A stretch of DNA of 6,158 bases, taken from assembly GCA_029982105.1 (NCBI GenBank), contig JARRCQ010000110.1, positions 1 through 6,158 on the forward strand, read 5' to 3'. Below, piece after piece: positions 1 to 6,158 of the stretch. Numbering within the stretch: the stretch's first letter is position 1; each line of letters opens with the position of its first letter. Source of the stretch: Candidatus Atribacteria bacterium. Its GTDB lineage: Bacteria > Atribacterota > Atribacteria > Atribacterales > Caldatribacteriaceae. The notes beneath the pieces were generated by a model, which saw only the letters and a list, made by a program, of their open reading frames with translations, did not search any database and was not told where the DNA came from. Made by a program: the position numbers and the translations under genes.

Positions 1-624
1 CATCTTTACACTTTCAATATGGACGAATATGCCGATGAAGAAGGAAACACTGCTCCTTTATCCTGGCCTGGTTCCTTCCAAAAAGCTATGTGGGATAACT
101 TTTTCAGCTTGATTGACTCTCACCTTCGTCCTCCAGAGAAAAATATCCATTTCCCTACCAAAGAAGCTCTTCCCGATTATGCTCGAATGATTGAAGATTT
201 AGGAGGAGCAGATTGCTGTTATGGAGGAGTGGGATGGTGTGGACATATTGCTTTTTGGGAAGCTCATCTGGGATTTGAATTTGGCGATGACCTACAGGCT
301 TTTCAAAAAGCGGGACCACGACTGGTAGAGCTCCACCCTATGACCATTATGCAAAATGCTTTACATTCTTTCAGTGGAGATTGGTCGTGGGTTCCTCCTT
401 GTGCCAATACCATAGGACCAGCTCAAATTGTGGGAGCTAAATATCGAAGTTTTTGGTTAGACGGATACTTAGGAGAGGGAGTAAGTTGGCAAAGATTTAT
501 TGCTCGCTTAGCAGCGCATGGACGGGTAAATACCTTAGTTCCCGCTTCTATTTTACAGAACTTCCCTGGAACTTATACTCTTTTGGGAGGTGTGGCAGAT
601 AACGTAGAAATTAAAATGGCTTAA
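1..624 (+). CDS. NagB-like glucosamine-6-phosphate deaminase/isomerase family protein, 5' partial
   Basis: The frame is open from base 1 (reading HLYTFN before the first ATG at 19), so this is the C-terminal ~207 residues and that ATG is internal. The family's hallmark FNMDEY lies at fragment residues 5-10 and the second motif GGVGWCGHIAF at 75-85. E. coli NagB converts glucosamine-6-phosphate to fructose-6-phosphate and ammonia, using Asp72 (equivalent here to D8) and the Asp141-His143-Glu148 triad. By eye, the His (H82) and Glu (E87) are kept with the same spacing, but Asp141 is replaced by Cys (C80). The phosphate-contacting Arg172 and Lys208 are not obvious either. The fold assignment is fairly safe. 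The substrate and activity are not, and a different sugar substrate is possible. The C-terminus matches the family ending around VNTLVPASIL. A separate promoter follows, so it need not share a transcript with the transporter. Confidence 0.75.
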   Translation, partial: HLYTFNMDEYADEEGNTAPLSWPGSFQKAMWDNFFSLIDSHLRPPEKNIHFPTKEALPDYARMIEDLGGADCCYGGVGWCGHIAFWEAHLGFEFGDDLQAFQKAGPRLVELHPMTIMQNALHSFSGDWSWVPPCANTIGPAQIVGAKYRSFWLDGYLGEGVSWQRFIARLAAHGRVNTLVPASILQNFPGTYTLLGGVADNVEIKMA

Positions 625-667
625 AGAACCTGTAAAGAGAGTATTTCTCAAACAGTCTCTATCCCAA

Positions 668-696
668 TTGACAGTAAATAATTCATTGTTTAATAT
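668..696 (+). promoter_or_regulatory. Predicted sigma70-type promoter of the amino acid transporter operon
   Basis: A perfect TTGACA -35 box (668-673) is followed by a 17-bp spacer and TAATAT (691-696), which matches the -10 consensus at 4 of 6 positions. TTTAAT at 689-694 matches 5 of 6 but leaves only a 15-bp spacer. Either would start transcription shortly before the ribosome binding site of the binding-protein gene. No operator or riboswitch-like structure was recognised in the 101-bp gap. Confidence 0.6.
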
Positions 697-710
697 TAAC
701 AAAAATCCTT

Positions 711-719
711 AAGGGAGGA
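711..719 (+). promoter_or_regulatory. Strong ribosome binding site of the binding-protein gene
   Basis: AAGGGAGGA is a near-perfect anti-16S match, ending 6 bases before the ATG at 726. It is the strongest such site in the operon, fitting the usual need for excess binding protein over membrane components. It also fixes the start codon. Confidence 0.8.
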
Positions 720-725
720 TGAAAA

Positions 726-1484
726 ATGAAAAAGTATGGAGTAATTCTGTTAACTTTGTTGGTTTTGATATTAGGAGTAGCAAGTGGGGCAGGAGCACAA
801 GATAAAAAAACTTATATAGTAGGAATTGATGGTGATTATTACCCCTTTAGCTATATTGATGAAAATGGCAACCCGGCAGGATTTGATGTAGAATCTATCA
901 AGTGGATTGCTCAAGAAATGGGGTTTGAAGTGAAAATTGTTCCCATAGCCTGGGATGGAATAATCCCCGCTTTACTCGCCAAAAAAATCGATATGATATA
1001 TTCAGGTATGACAGTCACCGAAGAACGCAAAGAGAAAGTAGATTTTACCGACGTTTATTGGGTAGTGAATCAAGCAATAGCCACTAAAGAAGAAGCCAAC
1101 TGGACTCTGGAGGATTTCCTGGCTGGAAAATGCAGCGTAGGTACACAAAGAGGGTGCTCAGCAGCTATGTGGGTTGAAGATAACTTAGTAAAAACAGGGG
1201 TTCTTACTGAAGATAAACTTAAACTTTATGATAATTTTCCTTTAGCAGTAACCGACCTTCTCAATGGCCGAGTAGAAACGGTGATTATGGATGAACCGGT
1301 AATATCCAAAGCTATCGCTGGAAAACCATTGAAAACAATTGGAGTTATCTCTACAGGAGAAGAATACGCTATAGCAGTGAGAAAAGAAGATACTGAACTC
1401 AAAGCTTTACTCAATGAAGGATTGAAAAGATTGATGAGTTCTCCTTACTGGGAAGAACTGATCGAAAAATACGAGATGAAGTAA
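726..1484 (+). CDS. Polar amino acid ABC transporter, periplasmic substrate-binding protein
   Basis: 252 residues, the usual size for an SBP_bac_3 (HisJ/GlnH-type) binding protein. Residues 1-24 form a signal peptide: two Lys, a hydrophobic core, then an AGA-Q signal peptidase I site. There is no lipobox Cys, so the mature protein should be soluble in the periplasm. The mature part shows the family pattern: YYPFSY (38-43), GFDVE (52-56), WDGIIPAL (76-83), SGMTVTEER (93-101, whose Arg normally holds the ligand carboxylate), the ligand loop GTQRG (139-143) and MDEP (188-191, whose Asp normally holds the amino group). The family member thus looks competent to bind an amino acid, but arginine, histidine, glutamine and others cannot be distinguished. 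The only two cysteines, C136 and C144, flank the ligand loop, and C144 sits where Thr or Ser is usual. It is the first gene of a four-gene operon and shares a reading frame with the next gene. Confidence 0.92.
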   Translation: MKKYGVILLTLLVLILGVASGAGAQDKKTYIVGIDGDYYPFSYIDENGNPAGFDVESIKWIAQEMGFEVKIVPIAWDGIIPALLAKKIDMIYSGMTVTEERKEKVDFTDVYWVVNQAIATKEEANWTLEDFLAGKCSVGTQRGCSAAMWVEDNLVKTGVLTEDKLKLYDNFPLAVTDLLNGRVETVIMDEPVISKAIAGKPLKTIGVISTGEEYAIAVRKEDTELKALLNEGLKRLMSSPYWEELIEKYEMK

Positions 1485-1487
1485 AAG

Positions 1488-2168
1488 GTGGAGGGCCTCT
1501 CTGCTGTTTTAGAATCTCTTCCTTACATTATATCCGGAATACCGGTAACCTTAGGACTCGTAGCCCTTTCTTTGCTGGTAGGGTTTGCCCTGGGAGTTCC
1601 AATGGGAGTAGCTATGGTCTACGGAAACCGAGTAGTGATAAAAATAATTCAGGTGTTTGTTTTTGTGCTGAGAGGCCTGCCTAATTTAGTGCTTTTATTT
1701 CTTTTTTATTTTGGCATCTTCCCTCTTTTGGGATGGAATCTTTCCCCTTTTACCATAGGAGCTATAACTCTGGGGTTGAGAAGTGCTGCCTATCAAACAG
1801 AAATTTTTCGAGGAGCCATTCTTTCCTTAGGGGAAGGACAGATGTTAGCCGCTTTGTCTGTGGGTATGTCTAAAAATCAGGCTATCTGGAACATAATTTT
1901 ACCTCAAGCGCTGCGTCTGGCACTTCCGGGATGGTCTAATGAATATCCTATCCTTCTTACTGATTCCTCAGTAACTTACGCTATCGGGGTAGCTGAGATT
2001 TTAACCCGAGGGGGCCAGATGGTCACCAGAACTTATCAACCTATGCCTATCTACTTAACCTGCGCTCTGATGTTTATCTTTCTCAATTGGGGGGGAATGC
2101 AAATCATTCAATGGGGAGAAAAGAAAGCCTACATCCCAGGTTTAGGGAGGAAAAGGGAAACTCAATGA
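1488..2168 (+). CDS. Polar amino acid ABC transporter, permease subunit (HisM/GlnP family), first
   Basis: 226 residues, forming half of the membrane channel of the importer. About five membrane segments are visible (roughly 12-44, 52-80, 87-107, 150-170 and 187-206). [15 protein letters not shown] (62-76) corresponds to the family's RGTPLLVQLF region. The EAA-type cytoplasmic loop that docks onto the ATPase spans about 118-141 (QM-AA, GMS, ending ILPQA). The start is GTG, three bases after the binding protein's TAA and in the same frame. It has no good upstream ribosome binding site, so translation probably depends on coupling. The next in-frame Met (residue 39) would remove the first membrane segment, so GTG is preferred. 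It is distinct from the second permease, implying a heterodimeric channel as in HisQM or ArtQM. The stop overlaps the ATPase start as ATGA. Confidence 0.9.
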   Translation: MEGLSAVLESLPYIISGIPVTLGLVALSLLVGFALGVPMGVAMVYGNRVVIKIIQVFVFVLRGLPNLVLLFLFYFGIFPLLGWNLSPFTIGAITLGLRSAAYQTEIFRGAILSLGEGQMLAALSVGMSKNQAIWNIILPQALRLALPGWSNEYPILLTDSSVTYAIGVAEILTRGGQMVTRTYQPMPIYLTCALMFIFLNWGGMQIIQWGEKKAYIPGLGRKRETQ

Positions 2169-2941
2169 ACACTACCAGTGCCACATCTATTTTAGTAGTA
2201 GAAAACATCTATAAGACTTATGGAAAAACGGAAATCCTCAAAGGGGTATCCTTTACCGTAAACAAGGGAGAAACCAAAGTTATAATTGGCCCTTCAGGCG
2301 CGGGCAAAAGCACTCTCCTTAAGTGTATCAATCAGCTTATCATCCCTGACAGAGGAAGAATATTTCTCAATGGAGAAGAAGTGCTCCATTCTCATTCTCA
2401 TATCAATCGTTTTCGTCAAAAAATAGGCATGGTTTTTCAAAATTTTTATCTTTTTGACCATATTACTGCTTTAGAAAATGTAGAGATCGCTCTCCTTAAA
2501 GTTAAAAAAATGAAACGGCCTGAAGCACGAGAAAAAGCTCTAAAAGAATTAGCTCGAGTAGGAATGAAAGATAAAGCGCACCTTTATCCTGCTGAGTTAT
2601 CAGGAGGACAAGCACAGAGAGTATCTATCGCCCGGGCTTTAGCGATGGACCCTGAAGTAATGTTATTCGATGAACCCACCTCAGCATTAGACCCGGAACT
2701 AACTGGAGAAGTACTGGAAGTTATGAGAAACTTAGCCCAGGGGGGAGTTACTATGGTGGTAGTTACTCACGAGATGGGTTTTGCCTCCTCTGTTGCTGAC
2801 GAAGTTATGTTTATGGAAGAAGGAAAAATCTTGGAAAGCGGTCCCCCTTCACAAATTTTCTTCCATCCTCAAGAAGAGCGAACCAAAAAATTCCTCAGCC
2901 GCATCTCTGAGTTATACGGAGAGCTAAATAGAAATGGATAG
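2165..2941 (+). CDS. Polar amino acid ABC transporter, ATP-binding subunit
   Basis: 258 residues, typical for GlnQ/HisP/ArtP-type ATPases that power amino acid import from the cytoplasmic face. All nucleotide-binding motifs are intact: Walker [10 protein letters not shown] (42-50), Q-loop Q92, signature LSGGQ (145-149), Walker B VMLFDE (165-170), D-loop LD (175-176) and switch His H202. The frame is open upstream to an ATG at 2087, but that would give a 26-residue extension lying inside the permease gene. The ATG at 2165 overlaps the permease stop as ATGA, is preceded by purine-rich GGGAGGAAAAGGGAAA (2145-2160), and places the first beta strand ([12 protein letters not shown]) where the family begins. 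The 3' end overlaps the second permease gene by 8 bp. The motifs make it a working ATPase; the transported amino acid is unknown. Confidence 0.95.
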   Translation: MNTTSATSILVVENIYKTYGKTEILKGVSFTVNKGETKVIIGPSGAGKSTLLKCINQLIIPDRGRIFLNGEEVLHSHSHINRFRQKIGMVFQNFYLFDHITALENVEIALLKVKKMKRPEAREKALKELARVGMKDKAHLYPAELSGGQAQRVSIARALAMDPEVMLFDEPTSALDPELTGEVLEVMRNLAQGGVTMVVVTHEMGFASSVADEVMFMEEGKILESGPPSQIFFHPQEERTKKFLSRISELYGELNRNG

Positions 2942-3590
2942 CTTACTTTTTATTTACCAAGAGCTGTTGCCTGAACTGGGAAAAGGATTGATAGTTACTT
3001 TAAAGCTCATTCTTTTTTCCATACCTTTTGGGTTATTAACCGGAATCTTGGTGGCCATAGGAAGAGTATATGGCAATCATTTTCTTTCTTCCCTTAGCAA
3101 GCTTTATGTTATTTTTTTCAAAGGCTGTCCCCTCCTTCTTTTATTATTTATAATCTACTTTGGACTTCCCTCTTTGGGAATTACCTTCTCCCCTTTTGGG
3201 GCTTCAGTTTTAGGTTTTGTTCTCTGCAACGGAGCTTATACTTCAGAGTATATAAGAGGAGCAATTCAATCGGTAAAAACCGGCCAAATGATCGCTGCTC
3301 AAGCTTTAGGAATGACCAAGTGGCAAGCAGTATTTTACATCATCCTTCCTCAAGCCTTTCGTCGAGCTCTTCCTGGGGTGGGAAATGAAATCATCTACCT
3401 CATTAAATACTCCTCCTTAGCCTATATGCTTACTTGTATAGAGTTAACCGGAGCAGGGAAAATTATAGCCGCTCGCACTTTTCGTTTCACAGAAACTTTC
3501 ACTGTGGTGGGCATAATTTACCTATTGATGGTCTTCGTAGCTACTAAAATTCTCCAGTGGGCAGAAAAAAAGTTTTCTTACCCCACATGA
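2934..3590 (+). CDS. Polar amino acid ABC transporter, permease subunit (HisQ/GlnP family), second
   Basis: 218 residues, the other half of the importer's channel. An N-terminal amphipathic stretch leads to about five membrane segments (roughly 18-43, 54-78, 86-102, 148-167 and 187-206). [15 protein letters not shown] (63-77) is the RGTPLL-type motif. The EAA docking loop lies at about 118-141 ([10 protein letters not shown] and IILPQA). Residues 105-141 align without gaps, in the same numbering, to the first permease, so the two are paralogues that have since diverged. The ATG lies inside the last codons of the ATPase gene (8-bp overlap) with GGAGAG (2918-2923) 10 bases upstream, supporting translational coupling. 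It is the last gene of the operon and is followed by a terminator-like hairpin. Confidence 0.92.
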   Translation: MDSLLFIYQELLPELGKGLIVTLKLILFSIPFGLLTGILVAIGRVYGNHFLSSLSKLYVIFFKGCPLLLLLFIIYFGLPSLGITFSPFGASVLGFVLCNGAYTSEYIRGAIQSVKTGQMIAAQALGMTKWQAVFYIILPQAFRRALPGVGNEIIYLIKYSSLAYMLTCIELTGAGKIIAARTFRFTETFTVVGIIYLLMVFVATKILQWAEKKFSYPT

Positions 3591-3649
3591 AGACCAAAAC
3601 TTTACCAAGAAAGGAAAAACATCTTTCTCAGAACTCGCGATGACGGAAT

Positions 3650-3680
3650 GGGGGGAGCGCCGTAGGCTGCCTTTTTTTCT
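3650..3680 (+). terminator. Possible weak intrinsic terminator of the transporter operon
   Basis: GGGAGC (3653-3658) can pair with GCTGCC (3666-3671) with one G-G mismatch and a 7-base loop. G-U wobble pairs can extend the stem outwards, and seven T follow directly (3672-3678). The location, 60 bp after the last permease stop, is right, but the stem is short and imperfect. Confidence 0.4.
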
Positions 3681-3696
3681 GCACGTATTGATATGG

Positions 3697-3710
3697 GGTT
3701 TGCGGTTTGC
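3697..3710. repeat. Short tandem direct repeat (2 x GGTTTGC)
   Basis: GGTTTGC occurs twice back to back (3697-3703 and 3704-3710) between the transporter operon and the macro-domain gene. It may be chance, or part of a longer dispersed intergenic repeat; it appears nowhere else that I noticed in this window. Confidence 0.35.
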
Positions 3711-3740
3711 GATGTAATTTACTTTTTAAAGATTTAGTAG

Positions 3741-3768
3741 TTTAATAGATCTTACAGAATACTATAAT
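3741..3768 (+). promoter_or_regulatory. Predicted promoter of the macro-domain gene
   Basis: TATAAT (3763-3768) is a perfect -10 box, 18 bases before the ATG at 3787. The best -35 candidate, TTTAAT (3741-3746, 16-bp spacer), matches only half of the consensus. This points to a weak or activator-dependent promoter. The leader is very short, and AGGGAAGTGA (3773-3782) serves as ribosome binding site. Confidence 0.5.
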
Positions 3769-3786
3769 TAACAGGGAAGTGAAAAA

Positions 3787-4338
3787 ATGGAAGTTCAGAT
3801 AGGAAAATGCCGGCTAATAATTAAACAAGGGGATATAACCAAGGAAGATACCAATGCCATAGCGAATGCTGCTAACTCTCGCTTAGCAGGAGGTGGAGGA
3901 GTAGATGGTGCTATCCATCGAGCCGGAGGTCCTAAAATCGCTGAAGAATGCCGAAAAATAGGAGGATGCCCTACCGGGCAAGCAGTAATAACCAGCGGGG
4001 GAAACCTACCTGCTTCATATGTCATCCACGCTGTGGGGCCGATTTACCGGGGCGGGAAAAATAACGAAGCCGAACTTCTGCGCAGTGCTTACATTTCCAG
4101 TCTCGAGCTGGCTGATAAACAAAACCTGCGCTCTATAGCTTTCCCCTCTATATCCACTGGTGCTTATGGTTATCCTATAAAAGAAGCTTCTCGCATTGCT
4201 CTGCAAGCTATAATTGATTACTGCCAAAGCCATCCCCAAACCAGCTTAGAAGAAATTCGTTTTATACTTTTTACTACTCAAGACAAAGAAGTATATACCC
4301 AAAATTTAGAAGAGCTAATGAAAAACCTCTCTAACTAA
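3787..4338 (+). CDS. Macro-domain protein, probable ADP-ribosyl / O-acetyl-ADP-ribose hydrolase (MacroD/YmdB type)
   Basis: 183 residues, essentially one macro domain, the usual size for stand-alone bacterial members. Visible motifs, in order, are GDIT (15-18, whose Asp contacts adenine), NAANSRLAGGGGVDGAIH (27-44), VIHAVGPIYRGG (79-90) and SISTGAYGYP (121-130). Asn30 and Asp40 have the spacing of the catalytic Asn/Asp pair of MacroD1 and YmdB, so hydrolytic activity is likely. Members remove ADP-ribose from acidic residues or deacetylate O-acetyl-ADP-ribose in the cytoplasm; which reaction applies here cannot be told. It has its own promoter and ribosome binding site. No ADP-ribosyltransferase or sirtuin gene is in view, so the source of its substrate is unknown. 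Its last 24 bases overlap the convergent rdgB gene. Confidence 0.9.
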   Translation: MEVQIGKCRLIIKQGDITKEDTNAIANAANSRLAGGGGVDGAIHRAGGPKIAEECRKIGGCPTGQAVITSGGNLPASYVIHAVGPIYRGGKNNEAELLRSAYISSLELADKQNLRSIAFPSISTGAYGYPIKEASRIALQAIIDYCQSHPQTSLEEIRFILFTTQDKEVYTQNLEELMKNLSN

Positions 4339-4914
4339 AAATTCAGCACACTGACAAAAAGCTCGAGAGCGGTGACTGTAGCGATTTTTGAATTCAGAAC
4401 CCAATTGAGCAAAAGTTTTATCTTCACCGGGAAAGATAAAAATAGGGTCGTAACCAAAACCACCATCGCCTCGAGGTTCTTCGGCAAGGTAGCCCTCACA
4501 TACTCCTGTAAATATTTCTTCTCCCCCACTCCACACCAGAGCTACCACACAAACAAAGCGAGCAGTACGTTTTTCTCGAGGAACTCCTTGCAGAAGTTGG
4601 AGAAGAAGAGATATTTTATCTTCAGAAGAAGCATTCTCTCCCCCAAAACGAGCAGAATATAGTCCTGGCGCTCCATGAAGATAATCTACCTCTAACCCCG
4701 AATCTTCTCCTAAAGATATTTCTCCAGTTTTTGCAAACCCTGCTTTTGCTTTAAGAAGAGCATTTTCTGCATAACTTTCTCCTTTTTCCTCTACCTTTCC
4801 TATGTCACAAATTTCATAAATGCTTTTTACTGAAATAGAAAAGGGAGCAAAAATATTCTTGATTTCCTGGAGTTTACCTTTGTTTTGTGTAACTAAATAT
4901 ACTTCTCTTCTCAA
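4315..4914 (-). CDS. rdgB: RdgB/HAM1 family XTP/dITP (non-canonical purine NTP) pyrophosphatase
   Basis: 199 residues, the normal family length. The enzyme hydrolyses dITP, ITP and XTP to monophosphate and pyrophosphate, keeping deaminated purines out of DNA and RNA. Seen in order: [11 protein letters not shown] (8-18), the nucleotide-binding T-x-N-x-G-K start; [10 protein letters not shown] (47-56); GEDSGLEVD (69-77), holding the catalytic Asp (the usual DDSGL reads EDSGL); [12 protein letters not shown] (81-92); GGFGYDPIF and the C-terminal SHR. The start is TTG at 4914, overlapping the rph stop as TTGA. AAGAGG in the end of rph can serve as ribosome binding site, so the two are probably translationally coupled. 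The 3' end runs 24 bp into the macro-domain gene on the other strand. Confidence 0.93.
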   Translation of the reverse strand: MRREVYLVTQNKGKLQEIKNIFAPFSISVKSIYEICDIGKVEEKGESYAENALLKAKAGFAKTGEISLGEDSGLEVDYLHGAPGLYSARFGGENASSEDKISLLLQLLQGVPREKRTARFVCVVALVWSGGEEIFTGVCEGYLAEEPRGDGGFGYDPIFIFPGEDKTFAQLGSEFKNRYSHRSRAFCQCAEFLVREVFH

Positions 4915-5708
4915 GGCAGACCTCTTTTTAAGATTTTCTGCTCTAAATCAATGATTTCTCCAATCCCTTTCTCAGCCAAATCCAAAAGACGGTTTAGTAC
5001 TTCCCGAGAAAAAGGCTCTTCTTCTGCTGTACCTTGTATCTCTACTAGTTCTTTTTTATCAGTCATTACTATATTCATATCTACTTGTGCGGCAGAATCT
5101 TCTTCAAAAGCGAGGTCTAAGAGTTCTTGTCCTCCTACTACTCCTACACTAATAGCTCCTAAGTAGTTCTTCACTATGCCTCCAGAAGATAATATTCCCC
5201 GATCTACACAATTCCATAAGGCTTCAGCTAAAGCTAAAAAGGCGCCAGTTATAGACCAGGTTCTCGTACCACCATCCGCCTGAATAACATCACAATCAAT
5301 TAAAATAGTTCTCTCTCCTAACTTTCCCAAATCAATTACTGAGCGCAAGGCTCTACCTATCAATCTCTGAATTTCATGAGTTCTTCCTCCTACCTGCCCT
5401 CTCGCTGATTCTCGCAGGCTACGCGTGGTAGTGGCACGGGGAAGCATAGCATATTCAGCAGTAATCCATCCTTGACCACTATTACGTAAAAAAGGAGGAA
5501 CTCTATCTTCTATAGAAGCTGCACAAACGATACGGTTATTACCCGCTTCCACTAAAACCGAACCTTCGGCATAGCGAAGATAATGAAGACGTATTTCTAC
5601 CGGTCTTAGCTCATCAGGCCTACGTCGATCGGGTCTTCCTCTCCAGACTGTTTTATCCTTTTTAAAATAAAAGTCACCTAACTCTTGGAAATTATTGAAT
5701 TTCGGCAA
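4911..5708 (-). CDS. rph: Ribonuclease PH (phosphorolytic tRNA 3' exoribonuclease)
   Basis: 265 residues. RNase PH trims tRNA 3' ends by phosphorolysis and works as a hexamer. Conserved parts, in order, are [10 protein letters not shown] (30-39), EGSVLVEAG (48-56), [13 protein letters not shown] (81-93), [13 protein letters not shown] (107-119, with the phosphate-binding Arg), [14 protein letters not shown] (137-150), D204 and D210 at the spacing of the metal-binding catalytic Asp pair, and [14 protein letters not shown]. The core is complete and should be active. The family usually starts close to the RPD motif, but here about 22 unconserved residues precede it. The TTG at 5708 directly follows an in-frame TAA and no ATG, GTG or other TTG occurs before the core, so the extension looks real. 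It overlaps the GerMN gene by 17 bp and rdgB by 4 bp, implying one operon. Confidence 0.94.
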   Translation of the reverse strand: MPKFNNFQELGDFYFKKDKTVWRGRPDRRRPDELRPVEIRLHYLRYAEGSVLVEAGNNRIVCAASIEDRVPPFLRNSGQGWITAEYAMLPRATTTRSLRESARGQVGGRTHEIQRLIGRALRSVIDLGKLGERTILIDCDVIQADGGTRTWSITGAFLALAEALWNCVDRGILSSGGIVKNYLGAISVGVVGGQELLDLAFEEDSAAQVDMNIVMTDKKELVEIQGTAEEEPFSREVLNRLLDLAEKGIGEIIDLEQKILKRGLP

Positions 5709-6144
5709 TTAATCTTTCATCCCTTTCTAAGGGTTGAGAAATATCTATATGACCACACAATGTGGAAGTTTCTTCCCCATCTATTAATATTTTTACTTTC
5801 TTTATTTCCGAAAAAGAGGTTAAAGTATTAACGATGGCATAAATACTCAAAAGTTCCTGAGAAGTTCCTCCGGACTGATTTTTAGCCATTTCTGCACTCA
5901 AATCCACATAAGCAGTATCACCTTCCAGAAACACCGCATTCAAATGGGTAGAAGAAGGTATAGGATTATACAAAGAACGATTCTGAGGCCCCTTGAGCAG
6001 TTCTTCCAATATTCTTTCCATCCATTTACTATCTTTTTTTATCTTTCTTTGCTCTCCTACTAAAGCAGTAAAATCAGGATTAGAAAAGTAAAGAATCACT
6101 TCTTCCTCAGAAGATGGAGCTTTCCCTGGAATAATAGTAGTTCC
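5692..6144 (-). CDS. GerMN-domain protein, truncated at the N-terminus by the contig end
   Basis: About 150 residues remain, carrying a complete-looking GerMN domain: VILYFSN at its start, LEELLKGP, a following [46 protein letters not shown] and a final [12 protein letters not shown]. The frame is open without a stop up to the adapter at 6145, encoding [15 protein letters not shown] before the domain. The GTG at 6099 is therefore an internal Val codon, not the start. Full-length family members usually have an N-terminal lipoprotein signal or membrane anchor, which would lie beyond the contig end. The domain was named from Bacillus GerM but also occurs in non-sporulating bacteria, so it does not prove sporulation; a cell-envelope role is inferred. 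The gene heads an operon with rph and rdgB, overlapping rph by 17 bp. Confidence 0.88.
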   Translation of the reverse strand, partial: GTTIIPGKAPSSEEEVILYFSNPDFTALVGEQRKIKKDSKWMERILEELLKGPQNRSLYNPIPSSTHLNAVFLEGDTAYVDLSAEMAKNQSGGTSQELLSIYAIVNTLTSFSEIKKVKILIDGEETSTLCGHIDISQPLERDERLIAEIQ

Positions 6145-6158
6145 AGATCGGAAGAGCG
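6145..6158. other. Illumina TruSeq adapter remnant (not genomic)
   Basis: The last 14 bases, AGATCGGAAGAGCG, equal the start of the Illumina TruSeq adapter. Read on the minus strand they give CGCTCTTCCGATCT, the adapter's genome-proximal end. Their position at the very end of the sequence marks untrimmed adapter read-through carried into the assembly. True genomic sequence ends at about 6144. Confidence 0.93.

Noticed and set aside
625..667. A terminator after the NagB-like gene (AGAGA...TCTCT pairing)
   Set aside because: The possible stems are only 4-5 bp, AT/GA-rich and not followed by a T-tract, so termination here cannot be supported.
2087..2164. A 26-residue N-terminal extension of the transporter ATPase from an upstream ATG
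   Set aside because: It lies wholly inside the permease gene, is unlike the family N-terminus, and the ATG at 2165 has the ATGA overlap and purine-rich upstream sequence expected of the true start.
1488..3590. Two permease genes as a recent tandem duplication
   Set aside because: They share register in the docking loop but are strongly diverged elsewhere, as in ordinary heterodimeric amino acid importers.
3608..3628. AGAAAG/CTTTCT inverted repeat downstream of the second permease
   Set aside because: It is a 6-bp, mostly A-T stem with a 9-base loop and no T-tract; the hairpin at 3650-3680 is a better terminator candidate.
3787..4338. Macro-domain gene as the antitoxin half of a DarTG-type toxin-antitoxin pair
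   Set aside because: No DarT-like ADP-ribosyltransferase is adjacent. The neighbours are an unrelated transporter and housekeeping genes, and the domain looks like the MacroD/YmdB hydrolase type.
4372..4662. A + strand open frame of 96 codons opposite rdgB, and others opposite rph and the macro-domain gene
   Set aside because: They lie antisense to well-supported conserved genes, have no ribosome binding site, and have low-complexity translations typical of shadow frames.
6097..6099. GTG as the start codon of the GerMN protein
   Set aside because: The frame continues upstream without a stop to the contig end and encodes sequence consistent with the domain's beginning, so this is an internal Val.
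5692..6144. GerMN domain taken as proof of a spore-forming organism
   Set aside because: The domain occurs widely in non-sporulating bacteria, and no other sporulation gene is present here.

Overview
This is a moderately AT-rich bacterial fragment with densely packed genes. It is probably one end of a metagenomic or draft contig, because the last 14 bases match an Illumina adapter. Clear Shine-Dalgarno sites, sigma70-like promoter boxes and GTG/TTG starts all indicate a bacterium. The transporter's binding protein has a signal peptide without a lipobox cysteine. It is therefore expected to be free in a periplasm, which weakly favours a two-membrane organism. The gene order GerMN-domain protein / RNase PH / RdgB is, from general knowledge, common in Firmicutes and other deep-branching anaerobes. 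Assignment to a phylum is inference and cannot be settled from this window.

Layout. (1) Bases 1-624, + strand: the C-terminal part of a NagB-fold (glucosamine-6-phosphate deaminase-like) protein with an altered active site. (2) Bases 668-3590, + strand: a promoter, a strong ribosome binding site and a compact four-gene operon for a polar amino acid ABC importer, ordered binding protein, permease, ATPase, permease. Its genes are 3 bp apart or overlap by 4 and 8 bp. (3) Bases 3591-3786: an intergenic stretch with a weak terminator-like hairpin plus T-tract, a short direct repeat, and a promoter for the next gene. (4) Bases 3787-4338, + strand: a stand-alone macro-domain protein, probably an ADP-ribosyl or O-acetyl-ADP-ribose hydrolase. 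(5) Bases 4315-6144, - strand: a tightly overlapping cluster transcribed leftwards, ordered GerMN-domain protein (truncated at its N-terminus by the contig end), RNase PH, RdgB. RdgB converges on the macro-domain gene with a 24-bp tail-to-tail overlap.

How the genes work together. The four transporter genes form one machine: the binding protein captures an amino acid outside the inner membrane, two different permeases form the channel, and the ATPase powers uptake. RNase PH (3' end processing of tRNA) and RdgB (removal of non-canonical purine triphosphates) are housekeeping RNA and nucleotide functions, often neighbours and here translationally coupled. The macro-domain protein also acts on nucleotide derivatives but is divergently regulated. 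No defence system, mobile element, CRISPR array or RNA gene was found. I see no convincing evidence of a previously undescribed system. The points most worth following up are the NagB-like active-site changes, the single in-frame stop separating binding protein and permease, and the adapter at the contig end.
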